Below are positions 1 to 8,582 of a DNA stretch of 64,000 bases, piece by piece. The DNA comes from Nannocystis sp. RBIL2 (GTDB lineage Bacteria; Myxococcota_A; Polyangia; Nannocystales; Nannocystaceae): NCBI RefSeq assembly GCF_026626745.1, contig NZ_JAPNJW010000001.1, positions 2,712,001-2,776,000 on the forward strand, written 5' to 3'. Under the pieces are notes generated by a model. That model ran no database searches. It was given only the letters and a program-made list of their open reading frames with translations, and was not told where the DNA came from. Both the position numbers and the translations under genes were made by a program. The first letter of the stretch is position 1. The number at the start of each line of letters is the position of its first letter.

Positions 1-217
1 CCATCAGCGACACGCCGTCGCCGCGCTCCAAGCGCAGGTCGGTCACCAGCGCGTCGAATTCTTGCGACTCGAGCAGCGCGAGCGCGGCCGCGGCGTCGCG
101 CACCACGTGCACCTTGAAGCCGCGGCGGCCGAGCTCCTCGCCGAGCGCGTCGCCCCACTCGGGCTCGTCGTCGACCAGGAGCACGTGCGGGCGCACGACC
201 TTGTGTTCGCTCGTCAT
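1..217 (-). CDS. Response regulator, receiver domain (3' part beyond window)
   Basis: Only the first 72 residues are inside the window. They form the start of a CheY-like receiver: a beta-1 strand ending in the acidic pair (VLLVDDEPEW), helix 1 (GDALGEELGRRGF) and the phospho-acceptor strand DALVTDLRLERGDG, where the Asp of VTDL is the expected phosphorylation site. The ATG at 215-217 overlaps the stop of the histidine kinase gene as ATGA, so the two are translationally coupled and presumably cognate. The output domain lies outside the window, so the type of regulator (DNA-binding, NtrC-like or other) cannot be stated. Confidence 0.9.
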   Translation of the reverse strand, partial: MTSEHKVVRPHVLLVDDEPEWGDALGEELGRRGFKVHVVRDAAAALALLESQEFDALVTDLRLERGDGVSLM

Positions 218-1659
218 GGGACCTCCCGGGGCAAACGCAGCGTGGCGATCGCGCCGCGAGGCGACCGCGTGGCGAGGGTGACCGACCCGCGGCTCATGCG
301 GGCGATCTCGTTGGTGAGCGCGAGCCCGAGGCCGGTGCCGTGCGCCTTGCGTGAGAAGAACGGCTTGAGGAGGCGCTCGCGATCCTCCTCGCGCACGCCC
401 TCGCCCTCGTCGAGCACCTCGAACACCACGTCCTCGTGCTCGTGGCGCAGGCGCAGCGTGACCTGGCCGCCGCGCGGGGACGCGTCGCAGGCGTTGACGA
501 GCAGGTTGACCAGCGCGTGCTCGACGAGCAGCGCGTTGACCCGCACGTCCGGCATCTCGGGCGCGACCTCCACCTGCAGCGCGACCTCGGCCGCCTGGAA
601 GCGGTGCGCGAGCAGGTCGCGGACCGCCTGCGCCAGCGTCGCCGGGGCCACGCGCGTCTGTTCGGGCATGCTGCCGCGGGCGACGCGGAGGAACCCCTGG
701 ACCACGTCGCGCAGGCGGTCGACCTGCCCGAGGATCGTCTTCGCGTCCTGCTCCTCGGGCGAGTCTTGCAGCGCGTTGCGCAGCGCCTCCGCTTTGACGC
801 GGATCAGCCCGAGCGGCGTGCCGACCTCGTGGGCGACCCCCGAAGCCAGCGTCAGCATCGTCGCGGTGCGGTTCTCGCGGGCCAGCACCTCTTCTCCGGC
901 CCGCCGCTGCTCGGCGAGCTCGAGCTGGTGGCGCGCCATCACCTGCGCGCGGAACTCCCGGAACGCGAAGTAGCCGAACGCGACCGTCGTGATGCCGGTC
1001 AGCAGCACCTTGATGATCACGCGCAGCATGCCTCGCCGGTCGCGCTCGACCTCCTCGCGGGTGCTGCCGACGACGGCGACGCGCCACGTCCCGAGGACCC
1101 CGCCGTCGGCCGCCGCCACGCTGACGAACGCGGGGTACGCCGGCAGCCCGAGCTGCTGCGCCTGCTCGTCCGACAGCATGCCGGTGTCCTCGCCGCGCCC
1201 GACCAGCGCCGCCAGCACACCTGGCCCTGCGGACAGGCCGTGAAGATCGAAGAACTTCGCCGCGCCGGGCGGCTGCACGAACACCCGCTCGTCCGCCGAA
1301 TGGAGGTGATCGGCGACGTGGAACAGCTCGCCGATCCGCACCTGCACCCCGAGCTCGCGGCCGTCGCCGCCGGCGACCGGCGCGGTCCACGTCCCGGGCT
1401 CTGTCGCCGGCGGGTCCGCGGTCGGCGGCGAATCGCGCGCCAGGTTCGCCAGCTCCGCCGCGAGCTCCACCGACAACAGCGACGCGAGGTCCCCCAGGCG
1501 CCGCTGCTCGCGCTGCATCGCCAGCTCCGACTCCGCGTCCTCGAACCGGATCCCCACCCACGCCACCATCGCCACGCTGAGCACCGCGCCGAGGACCAAC
1601 ACGAGGCCGTTGATCCGCACACGGCTGCGTTCGGCGGGGGCGAAGGGCTGGCGGGTCAT
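214..1659 (-). CDS. Membrane-bound sensor histidine kinase
   Basis: A 481-residue kinase. An N-terminal membrane helix (about 15-37), an extracytoplasmic sensor region (about 40-205, unrecognised fold) and a second membrane helix (about 211-233) precede the transmitter. The H-box is AHEVGTPLG with His277; the N-box is NLLVNACDAS (about 385-394), G1 is DEGEGV (417-422), the F-box is PFFSRK and G2 is GTGLGLAL (441-448). The start at 1659 is preferred over an upstream in-frame extension because GGAGG lies seven bases before it and the first membrane helix then sits near the N-terminus. It overlaps the response regulator gene by ATGA. The signal is unknown; divergence from an RND efflux operon suggests envelope or toxic-compound sensing, which is inference. 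Confidence 0.93.
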   Translation of the reverse strand: MTRQPFAPAERSRVRINGLVLVLGAVLSVAMVAWVGIRFEDAESELAMQREQRRLGDLASLLSVELAAELANLARDSPPTADPPATEPGTWTAPVAGGDGRELGVQVRIGELFHVADHLHSADERVFVQPPGAAKFFDLHGLSAGPGVLAALVGRGEDTGMLSDEQAQQLGLPAYPAFVSVAAADGGVLGTWRVAVVGSTREEVERDRRGMLRVIIKVLLTGITTVAFGYFAFREFRAQVMARHQLELAEQRRAGEEVLARENRTATMLTLASGVAHEVGTPLGLIRVKAEALRNALQDSPEEQDAKTILGQVDRLRDVVQGFLRVARGSMPEQTRVAPATLAQAVRDLLAHRFQAAEVALQVEVAPEMPDVRVNALLVEHALVNLLVNACDASPRGGQVTLRLRHEHEDVVFEVLDEGEGVREEDRERLLKPFFSRKAHGTGLGLALTNEIARMSRGSVTLATRSPRGAIATLRLPREVP

Positions 1660-2044
1660 GAGGAGGCCTCCGCGGCGAGGGTACCGCGGTTTGTTTCGGC
1701 GGCTGCAATCCGCGCGCCACGGCGAAGCCCGACCGCGAGGGTCCAGGAAAACCCGCGCCGCGCCTGGCTGCGACGGAGCCGCGACCCGCCGCAGCGAACT
1801 CTGCGGTCGGCCCGCGCGCCGCCCGGGCGAGGACGACGATGGGAGGGGCTCCCAGGGAGCGCTGGGAATTTTTCCAACCGGGCCGCGCCCTCCTGCGATT
1901 TCCTCAACCATTTTCTATCGATACGCCCCCGGCATCGCACGTGTAACGGCGTGGGCCAGGCCCGAGCGGCCGCGGCCCCGGCGACGGACACCGTTGCGCC
2001 TGGGCCGTGCGCGAACAGACCTCGCGCCGGACAGGCAAACCTCG
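1660..2044. promoter_or_regulatory. Divergent intergenic region between kinase and efflux operon
   Basis: These 385 bases separate two divergent operons and must hold both promoters. An open frame continues upstream from the adaptor gene through most of it, but it is Arg/Pro-rich and not protein-like. The AT-richest stretch is at about 1866-1925 and includes TATCGATA. I could not assign a convincing -35/-10 pair. Confidence 0.4.
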
Positions 2045-3220
2045 ATGAACGACAACCTCCCAAGCGCGCTGCGGCGGCCCCGAACCTCGATCGTCCTGGC
2101 GATCGTGCGCCTGCTGCTCGGCCGCGCCGCTGACAAAAGATTGCTGCCGCGACTCCTCTCGCTGGCCGGCGCGCTCACGGCCGTGTGCCTGCTGGCATGC
2201 CAACACCCGCACGAGCATCACGAAGAGGCGGGAGTCTTCGCCGTCACGACTCCGCTCCGACAGGACGTGGAGCTGACCCGCGATTACGTCGCCCAGGTCC
2301 ACGCGATTCAGCACATCGAGGTGCGCGCCCAGGAGCGCGGCTATCTGACGGGCATCTTCGTCGACGAGGGCCAGCTGATCGAAGAGGACACCAAGATGTT
2401 CCAGATCATGCCGCTCATCTACCGAGCGGACCTCCACCGCGCGGAGGCGGAGGCGGAGGCGGCCTCGATCGAATACAAGAACACCAAGATGCTGGCCGAC
2501 AAGGACATCGTGTCCTCGGCCGAGCTCGCGCTGGCCGGGGCCAAGCTCAACCGCGCCAAGGCCGAGCTGGAGCTCGCGCAGACCCACATGCGCCTCACCG
2601 AGATCCGGGCCCCGTTCACCGGCCTGATGGATCGGTTCATGGTGCGGCTGGGCAGCCTCGTGGAGGAGGGCGACCTGCTGACGACGCTGTCCGACAACCG
2701 CATGCTGTGGATCTACTTCAACGTGCCCGAGGCCGAGTACCTCGATTACAAGGCCGACCCCGAGCAGAAGATGGTCGTCAAGTTCAAGATGGCCAACGAC
2801 AAGATGTTCGACCAGGAGGGCAGGGTCGAGACCATCGAGGCCGACTTCGACAACACGACCGGCAACATCGCCTTCCGCGCGACCTTCCCGAACCCCGCCG
2901 GCCTGCTGCGGCACGGCGAGACCGGCAACATCATCGTCACCACCAAGTACGCCAACGCCCAGCTGATCCCGCAGAAGGCGACGTTCGAGATCCTCGATCG
3001 CCGCTACGTCTTCGTGGTCGGCGACGACGGCATCGTGAAGCAGCGGCCGATCGTGGTCGCGGCCGAGCTCCCGCACGCCTTCATCGTCGAGAGCGGCCTC
3101 GAGGACACCGACCACATCCTCCTGGAGGGCCTGCGCAAGGTCCAGGACGGCAAGCACGTCGACGTGAAGCTCGAGGAGCCCGCCGAGGTGTTCGCGCAGC
3201 TGAAGTACCACGCGGAATGA
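2045..3220 (+). CDS. RND efflux periplasmic adaptor (membrane fusion) lipoprotein
   Basis: HlyD/AcrA-type adaptor of 391 residues that links the inner-membrane pump to the outer-membrane channel. The lipobox LLAC (Cys52) anchors it. The barrel-sandwich half VRAQERGYLTGIFVDEGQLI, an alpha-helical hairpin rich in Ala/Glu (AEAEAEAASIEYKNTKML onward), the returning half IRAPFTGLMDRFMVRLGSLV and the beta-barrel domain follow in the usual order. The start is uncertain: from the ATG at 2045 the n-region is unusually long. A TTG at 2141 would give an ideal 20-residue lipoprotein signal but has no clear Shine-Dalgarno sequence. First gene of a three-gene operon; ten bases separate it from the pump gene. 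Confidence 0.92.
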   Translation: MNDNLPSALRRPRTSIVLAIVRLLLGRAADKRLLPRLLSLAGALTAVCLLACQHPHEHHEEAGVFAVTTPLRQDVELTRDYVAQVHAIQHIEVRAQERGYLTGIFVDEGQLIEEDTKMFQIMPLIYRADLHRAEAEAEAASIEYKNTKMLADKDIVSSAELALAGAKLNRAKAELELAQTHMRLTEIRAPFTGLMDRFMVRLGSLVEEGDLLTTLSDNRMLWIYFNVPEAEYLDYKADPEQKMVVKFKMANDKMFDQEGRVETIEADFDNTTGNIAFRATFPNPAGLLRHGETGNIIVTTKYANAQLIPQKATFEILDRRYVFVVGDDGIVKQRPIVVAAELPHAFIVESGLEDTDHILLEGLRKVQDGKHVDVKLEEPAEVFAQLKYHAE

Positions 3221-3230
3221 GGAGGCCGAC

Positions 3231-6200
3231 ATGTTCGCACAGATTCTCCGCCGCCCGGTCCTCGCCATCGTCGTCTCGGTCCTGATCGTCCTCCTCGGCC
3301 TCTTGTCGATCGGCACGCGGCCGGTGTCTCAGTTCCCCGAGATCGCGCCGCCGCAGGTCCAGATCACGGTCGCCTACCCCGGCGCCAGCGCCGACGTCCT
3401 GATCCAGTCGACGCTCATCCCGCTGGAGCGCGCCATCAACGGCGTGCAGGGCATGCGCTACATGCTCACCGACGCGACCAGCGCCGGCGAGGCGACGATC
3501 CAGGTCATCTTCGACCTCGGCACCGACCCCGACCAGGCGATCATCAACGTCAAGACCCGCATCGATCAGGTGATGCCGCAGCTGCCCAAGTTGGTCCAGC
3601 TCGAGGGCGTCATCCTGATGCGCGTCATGCCCAGCATGTTGATGTACGTCAACGTGTTCAGCACCGCCGAGGGCGCCGACGAGAAGTTCCTGTTCAACTT
3701 CGCCAACGTCAACGTCCTGCCGGAGATCATGCGCGTCAAGGGCATCGGCCAGGCGCGCATCCTCGGCAGCCGGCAGTTCGCCATGCGCGTCTGGCTGAAC
3801 CCGGACCGCATGCGGGCCTACAACGTCTCGCCCGAGGAGGTGCAGGACGCGATGGCCGACCAGAGCATCATCGGTCGCCCCGGCCGCGTCGGCCAGGCCA
3901 CGGGCAAGACGGCGCAGTCGCTCGAGTACGTGCTCGTGTGGGAGGGCCGCTACAACAAGCCCGAGCAGTACGAGGACATCATCATCCGGGCCACCCCGGA
4001 CGGCCACATCCTGCGCCTGAAGGACATCGCCAAGGTCGAGCTGGGCAGCGAGTTCTTCAACATCTACTCCAACCTCGACGGCCACCCCTCGGCGGCGATC
4101 GTGCTCAAGCAGACGCTGGGGAGCAACGCGCAGGAGGTGATCGAGAACGTCAAGAAGACGCTGGAGGAGATCAAGGCGACCACCTTCCCGCCGGGGATGG
4201 ACTACGCGATCAGCTACGACGTCTCGCGGTTCGTCGACGCCTCCATCGAGCAGGTCACCCACACCCTCGTCGAGGCGTTCGTGCTGGTGGCGCTGGTCGT
4301 GTTCGTGTTCCTCGGCGACTGGCGCTCGACGCTGATCCCGACGCTCGCCGTGCCCGTGTCGCTGGTCGGCGCGTTCATCTTCATGGCGGTGCTGGACATC
4401 AGCATCAACCTCATCACCCTGTTCGCGCTGGTCCTGGCGATCGGCATCGTCGTCGACGACGCCATCGTCGTCGTCGAGGCCGTGCACGCCAAGATGGAGA
4501 CGACGAGCCTGTCGATCTACGAGGCGATGAAGGCGGTCCTGAACGAGATCAGCGGCGCCATCATCGCCATCACCCTGGTGATGACCTCGGTGTTCGTGCC
4601 GGTGGCGTTCATGCCCGGCCCGGTCGGCGTGTTCTACCGCCAGTTCTCGGTCACGATGGCCTCGTCGATCGTGCTGTCCGGCTTCATCGCCCTGACGCTC
4701 ACGCCGGTGCTGTCGGTCCTGATCCTCAAGCCGGTGCACGACCACGGCAAGACCCGCAACCCGATCACCCTGTTCATCCGCGGCTTCAACCGGGTGTTCA
4801 ACTGGGTCACGTCGATCTACGTCCGGGTGATTCGGGCGACCCTGGGGCGGTTCTACGTCACGCTCCTGGCGCTCGGCCTGTTCGTGTTCGGCATCATGCA
4901 GGTCAACCAGGTGCTCCCGGCCGGCTTCGTGCCCAACGAGGACCAGGGCATCATCTACGCCATCATCCAGACCCCGCCGGGCACCACGATCGAGCGGACG
5001 AACGCGGTCTCGCGGGAGCTGCAGGACATCGCCAAGGAGCTGCCCGAGGTCGCGTCGGTGTCCGCCCTCGCCGGCTACGAGATCCTCACCGAGGGCCGCG
5101 CCTCGAACGCCGGGACGTGCCTCATCAACCTGAAGGACTGGTCCGAGCGCCACAAGTCGGTCACCGAGGTCATCGAGGAGCTCGAGGAGCGGGCCAAGGA
5201 CATCGGCGCGGTGGTCGAGTTCTTCGAGCCGCCGGCGGTCCCCGGCTACGGCGCGGCCGGCGGCGTCTCCTTCCGCATGCTCGAGAAGACCGGCAGCACC
5301 GACTACTACGAGTTCGATCGCGTCAACCAGGAGTTCATGGCGGCGCTGCGCGAGCGGCCCGAGCTGACCGGCCTCTTCACGTTCTACGCCGCCAACTACC
5401 CGCAGTACGAGCTCGTCATCGACAACAAGAAGGCGATGCAGAAGGGCGTCTCCATCCGCAAGGCCATGGAGAACCTCGATCTCATGATCGGCAGCAACTT
5501 CGAGCAGGGCTTCACCCGCTTCAACTTCTTCTACCGCGTCTACGTGCAGGCGCTGCCCGAGTTCCGGGCGCTGCCGCCGGACGTCCTGAAGATGTGGGTC
5601 AAGAACGAGGCCGGCGAGATGGTCCCCTACTCGTCGTTCATGACGCTCAAGAAGCGGCAGGGCCCGAACGAGATCACCCGTTACAACATGTACAACTCGT
5701 CGGCCATCCGCGGCAACAACGCGCCCGGCTACACGACCGGCGACGCGGTCAACGCCATCAAGGCGGTGGCGGCGGAGGTCCTGCCGCGCGGCTACGACAT
5801 CGCCTGGGAGGGCCTGTCGTACGACGAGGCGCGGCGCGGCAACGAGGCGATCTACATCTTCGGGATCGTGCTGGTGTTCGTCTATCTGGTGCTCGCGGCT
5901 CAGTACGAGAGCTTCGTCCTCCCGCTGGCCGTGATCACGTCCTTGCCCGCGGGCGCGTTCGGCTCGTTCCTGTTCCTGCAGATGATGGGCCTGGCGAACG
6001 ACATCTACGCGCAGGTCGGCCTGGTCATGCTGGTCGGCCTGCTCGGCAAGAACGCGGTGCTGATCGTCGAGTTCGCGGTGCAGACCCGGCGCGAGGGCGC
6101 CACGGTGTTCGAAGCCGCCGTCGCCGGCGCCAAGGCCCGCTTCCGCGCGATCCTCATGACCTCGTTCGCGTTCGTCGCCGGCCTCTATCCGCTGGTCGTG

Positions 6201-6569
6201 GCCAAGGGCGCCGGCGCCGTCGGCAACAACACCATCGGCTCGTCCGCGCTCGGCGGCATGGTGATGGGCACCGTGTTCGGCGTGGTCCTCATCCCGGGGC
6301 TCTACTTCATCTTCGGCCACATCGAGCGGTTCGAGAAGTTCCTGCGGATCGGCGGGCCCACCGAGCCGTCGGCGCCGACCGACCCGTTGCCGCTGTCCGA
6401 GGTGTCGCTGGCGGATCTCATCACCGAGACCCTCGCGGACGCCGGGTCGATGTCGACGGCGCGCGCGCCGGAGCTCCACCAGCCCCAGGACGCGACCCCC
6501 CGCGCGATCCGGCCCGAGCCGCCGGCGCACTCGAACCCCGCGCACGCGGAGGAGGATTCCCGTGAATAA
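3231..6569 (+). CDS. RND efflux pump, HAE1/AcrB family inner-membrane transporter
   Basis: Proton-driven drug/hydrophobe exporter of 1112 residues. The N-terminal helix is followed by the typical porter start (RPVSQFPEIAPPQVQITVAYPGAS). The helix-4 proton relay is IGIVVDDAIVVVEAVHAKM with the Asp pair at 409/410, equivalent to AcrB Asp407/Asp408. The C-terminal relay region GLLGKNAVLIVEFA is intact. GGAGG lies five bases before the ATG. The end carries about 70 extra polar, proline-rich residues (TEPSAPTDPLPL onward) beyond the last membrane helix. It overlaps the outer-membrane gene by eight bases, so a tripartite pump is encoded in one operon. The substrate cannot be read from sequence. Confidence 0.96.
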   Translation: MFAQILRRPVLAIVVSVLIVLLGLLSIGTRPVSQFPEIAPPQVQITVAYPGASADVLIQSTLIPLERAINGVQGMRYMLTDATSAGEATIQVIFDLGTDPDQAIINVKTRIDQVMPQLPKLVQLEGVILMRVMPSMLMYVNVFSTAEGADEKFLFNFANVNVLPEIMRVKGIGQARILGSRQFAMRVWLNPDRMRAYNVSPEEVQDAMADQSIIGRPGRVGQATGKTAQSLEYVLVWEGRYNKPEQYEDIIIRATPDGHILRLKDIAKVELGSEFFNIYSNLDGHPSAAIVLKQTLGSNAQEVIENVKKTLEEIKATTFPPGMDYAISYDVSRFVDASIEQVTHTLVEAFVLVALVVFVFLGDWRSTLIPTLAVPVSLVGAFIFMAVLDISINLITLFALVLAIGIVVDDAIVVVEAVHAKMETTSLSIYEAMKAVLNEISGAIIAITLVMTSVFVPVAFMPGPVGVFYRQFSVTMASSIVLSGFIALTLTPVLSVLILKPVHDHGKTRNPITLFIRGFNRVFNWVTSIYVRVIRATLGRFYVTLLALGLFVFGIMQVNQVLPAGFVPNEDQGIIYAIIQTPPGTTIERTNAVSRELQDIAKELPEVASVSALAGYEILTEGRASNAGTCLINLKDWSERHKSVTEVIEELEERAKDIGAVVEFFEPPAVPGYGAAGGVSFRMLEKTGSTDYYEFDRVNQEFMAALRERPELTGLFTFYAANYPQYELVIDNKKAMQKGVSIRKAMENLDLMIGSNFEQGFTRFNFFYRVYVQALPEFRALPPDVLKMWVKNEAGEMVPYSSFMTLKKRQGPNEITRYNMYNSSAIRGNNAPGYTTGDAVNAIKAVAAEVLPRGYDIAWEGLSYDEARRGNEAIYIFGIVLVFVYLVLAAQYESFVLPLAVITSLPAGAFGSFLFLQMMGLANDIYAQVGLVMLVGLLGKNAVLIVEFAVQTRREGATVFEAAVAGAKARFRAILMTSFAFVAGLYPLVVAKGAGAVGNNTIGSSALGGMVMGTVFGVVLIPGLYFIFGHIERFEKFLRIGGPTEPSAPTDPLPLSEVSLADLITETLADAGSMSTARAPELHQPQDATPRAIRPEPPAHSNPAHAEEDSRE

Positions 6570-8001
6570 GCGGTGGCGCTCGATCTTCGCCCGCACGGTC
6601 GCCTGCGCCCTGTCGCTGTCGCTCGGCTGCGCGAGCATCCTGGGCAACAACAAGGCCAGAGAGGCGAACAAGACGGCCCCCGAGAACTTCGGCGCCCTGG
6701 CGACGGAGTCCGGCCCGAGCGTCGCGGTGCAGAAGCAATGGGACCAGTTCTTCGCCGACCCGGACCTGAGGTCGCTCATCCAGGAGGCGATGGAGAACAA
6801 CCAGCAGCTGAACATTCAGCTGCAGGAGATCATCATCACCCAGAACAACGCCGCGGCGATCCGCGGCGACTACATCCCGCGCCTGGACGCGGAGGTCGGC
6901 GCCGGCCTCGAGAAGCCGGGCGAGTACACCGCCCAGGGGGTCGAGCACAGGGCCCACAATTTGCCGAGGCCGCTGGCGGACTTCCGCTTCGGCTTCGTGG
7001 CCTCGTGGGAGACCGACATCTGGAGCAGGCTCCGCAACGCCAGGAAGTCCGCGCTGCTTCAATACGAAGCGACGATCCAGGAGCGGAACTTCCTGGTCAC
7101 CGAGATCGTGGCGGAGATCGCCGGCTCTTACTACGATCTGGTCGCGCTCGACCTCCAGATCGAGATCCTCGATCGCAACATCGAGCTGCAGAAGAACGCG
7201 CTCGAGGTCGTCAAGCTCAAGAAGTTGGCCGCGCGCGGCACCGAGCTGGGCGTCCAGCGGTTCCAGGGCGAAGTGCTCAAGAACCAGGGCCGGAGGTTCT
7301 CCCTCGAGCAGCAGCGGATCATCGTCGAAAATCGCATCAACTTCCTGGTCGGAAGGTTCCCGCAGCCCGTCGCGCGCAACCCCCGGACCTTCATGGCCGC
7401 GAAGCCCGACGTGGTGGCCACCGGCCTGCCCTCGGATCTGCTGGAGAACCGCCCCGACGTGAAGGCGGCCGAGCTGCGGCTCGAGGCGTCGAAGCTCGAC
7501 ACCAAGAGCGCGAAGGCCCGCTTCTACCCCTCGCTCCGCCTCGACGCCGGCATCGGCTTCGAGTCGTTCAACCTGCAGCACCTGATCGACCCCCGGTCGC
7601 TGGCCTACAACATCGCCGGCGGCCTGGTGGCGCCGCTGCTCAACCGGGCAGCGATCAAGGCCGACTACCGCTCGGCGAACGCCAGGCAGGTCCAGGCGGT
7701 CTTCGACTACGAACGCTCGATCCTGCAGGCGTACACGGACGTGTACAACCAGCTGACGGCGCTCTCGAACCTGCGCCAGCGCTACGAGCAATTGTCCGGG
7801 CAAGTCGCAGCGCTCCGCGCGGCCATCGAGACGTCGAAGGCCCTCTATCAGTCGGCGCAGGCGGATTACAACGAGGTCCTCATGACCACGCGTGACTCGC
7901 TGGAAGCCGAGATCGATCTCGTCGAGGCGCAGAAGGACCAGATGCAGGCGGTGGTGGCGATCTATCAGGCGCTGGGCGGCGGCTGGCGGCAAAACCAGTA
8001 G
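6562..8001 (+). CDS. Outer-membrane efflux channel lipoprotein, TolC/NodT family
   Basis: A 479-residue outer-membrane factor completing the tripartite pump. The GTG start at 6562 lies inside the end of the pump gene and follows GGAGGAGG. The signal peptide ends in the lipobox SLGC. Two OEP repeats are visible: one begins at WDQFFADPDLRSLIQEAMENNQQLNIQLQ, the second near LPSDLLENRPDVKAAELRLEASKLDTKSAKARFYPSL, which is the NodT-type signature. Coiled-coil stretches rich in Gln/Glu/Lys form the periplasmic tunnel. It ends without an evident strong terminator. Confidence 0.94.
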   Translation: MNKRWRSIFARTVACALSLSLGCASILGNNKAREANKTAPENFGALATESGPSVAVQKQWDQFFADPDLRSLIQEAMENNQQLNIQLQEIIITQNNAAAIRGDYIPRLDAEVGAGLEKPGEYTAQGVEHRAHNLPRPLADFRFGFVASWETDIWSRLRNARKSALLQYEATIQERNFLVTEIVAEIAGSYYDLVALDLQIEILDRNIELQKNALEVVKLKKLAARGTELGVQRFQGEVLKNQGRRFSLEQQRIIVENRINFLVGRFPQPVARNPRTFMAAKPDVVATGLPSDLLENRPDVKAAELRLEASKLDTKSAKARFYPSLRLDAGIGFESFNLQHLIDPRSLAYNIAGGLVAPLLNRAAIKADYRSANARQVQAVFDYERSILQAYTDVYNQLTALSNLRQRYEQLSGQVAALRAAIETSKALYQSAQADYNEVLMTTRDSLEAEIDLVEAQKDQMQAVVAIYQALGGGWRQNQ

Positions 8002-8068
8002 TCACGGACTCGACGTCCGGCTCAGCGAATCCCGGGTCGACTGACTGGTTGCCTGCCCGAGGCCCGCC

Positions 8069-8074
8069 TATATT
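8069..8074 (+). promoter_or_regulatory. -10-like hexamer TATATT, six bases before ATG
   Basis: TATATT is followed by cgggcc and then the ATG at 8081. No Shine-Dalgarno-like purine run occurs before the ATG. The spacing would put transcription initiation at or next to the start codon, so a leaderless transcript is inferred. The hexamer also sits in the loop of a GGCCCG/CGGGCC inverted repeat (8061-8066 / 8075-8080). Confidence 0.45.
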
Positions 8075-8080
8075 CGGGCC

Positions 8081-8566
8081 ATGCGGTTCGTCGACGAACG
8101 ATCGGTTCGCGCAGCGCTCGCCGCCCTGTCACCCGCGCTGCAGGCGGAGCTCCTCGCCATCGCCGGAGCCCTCCGTGTCCTCCCGGAAGTCGCGCTCGTC
8201 GTGTTCGAGGTGGAGGCCGAGGGAGCCTTCGACAGCTTCCCGGTCGTGCTCTCCACCTACGACGCGCACGGGGACGTCCACGACTGCTCGCTCGACGGCC
8301 GGTCGTTGCTCCCGGGCCGGACGCTCCTCCCGCCGCGCGACGCCTACCCGCTCGGGCGGATCGACTTCTTGGGGGCCGATACGACCCCCGACCTCGAGCT
8401 CGTCGAGCGGGCGATCGTCGAGCAGCTCCTCGCGCTTTGGCCGCGGCTCGAGCGCGTCCGCGCCTACGCGGGCCGGATCCAGGTGAGCGACGGAGGGCCG
8501 GAGCCCAGCTCGCTGGTGAGCCTCGACGACGGAGCGCTGCATGTCGTCACGCTGCGCTGGGGCTGA
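8081..8566 (+). CDS. Hypothetical protein, 161 aa
   Basis: Unrecognised. The protein is soluble, acidic and mixed alpha/beta: an N-terminal helix (VRAALAALSPALQAELLAIAGAL) followed by a strand-rich core (EVALVVFEVEAEGAF, PVVLSTYDAHGDVHDCSL). It has no signal peptide, membrane helix or clear catalytic motif. The ATG at 8081 is preceded by a TATATT hexamer and no ribosome binding site. It converges on the STAND ATPase gene with a 16-base gap. Codon use matches its neighbours, so it is probably a real gene. Confidence 0.6.
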   Translation: MRFVDERSVRAALAALSPALQAELLAIAGALRVLPEVALVVFEVEAEGAFDSFPVVLSTYDAHGDVHDCSLDGRSLLPGRTLLPPRDAYPLGRIDFLGADTTPDLELVERAIVEQLLALWPRLERVRAYAGRIQVSDGGPEPSSLVSLDDGALHVVTLRWG

Positions 8567-8582
8567 ACTTCGGTGCGGAACG

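Noticed and set aside
3081..6815. Minus-strand open frame of 1244 codons opposite the RND pump
   Set aside because: Asp/Val/Arg/His-rich shadow of a high-GC gene; no domain. The plus-strand pump is certain.
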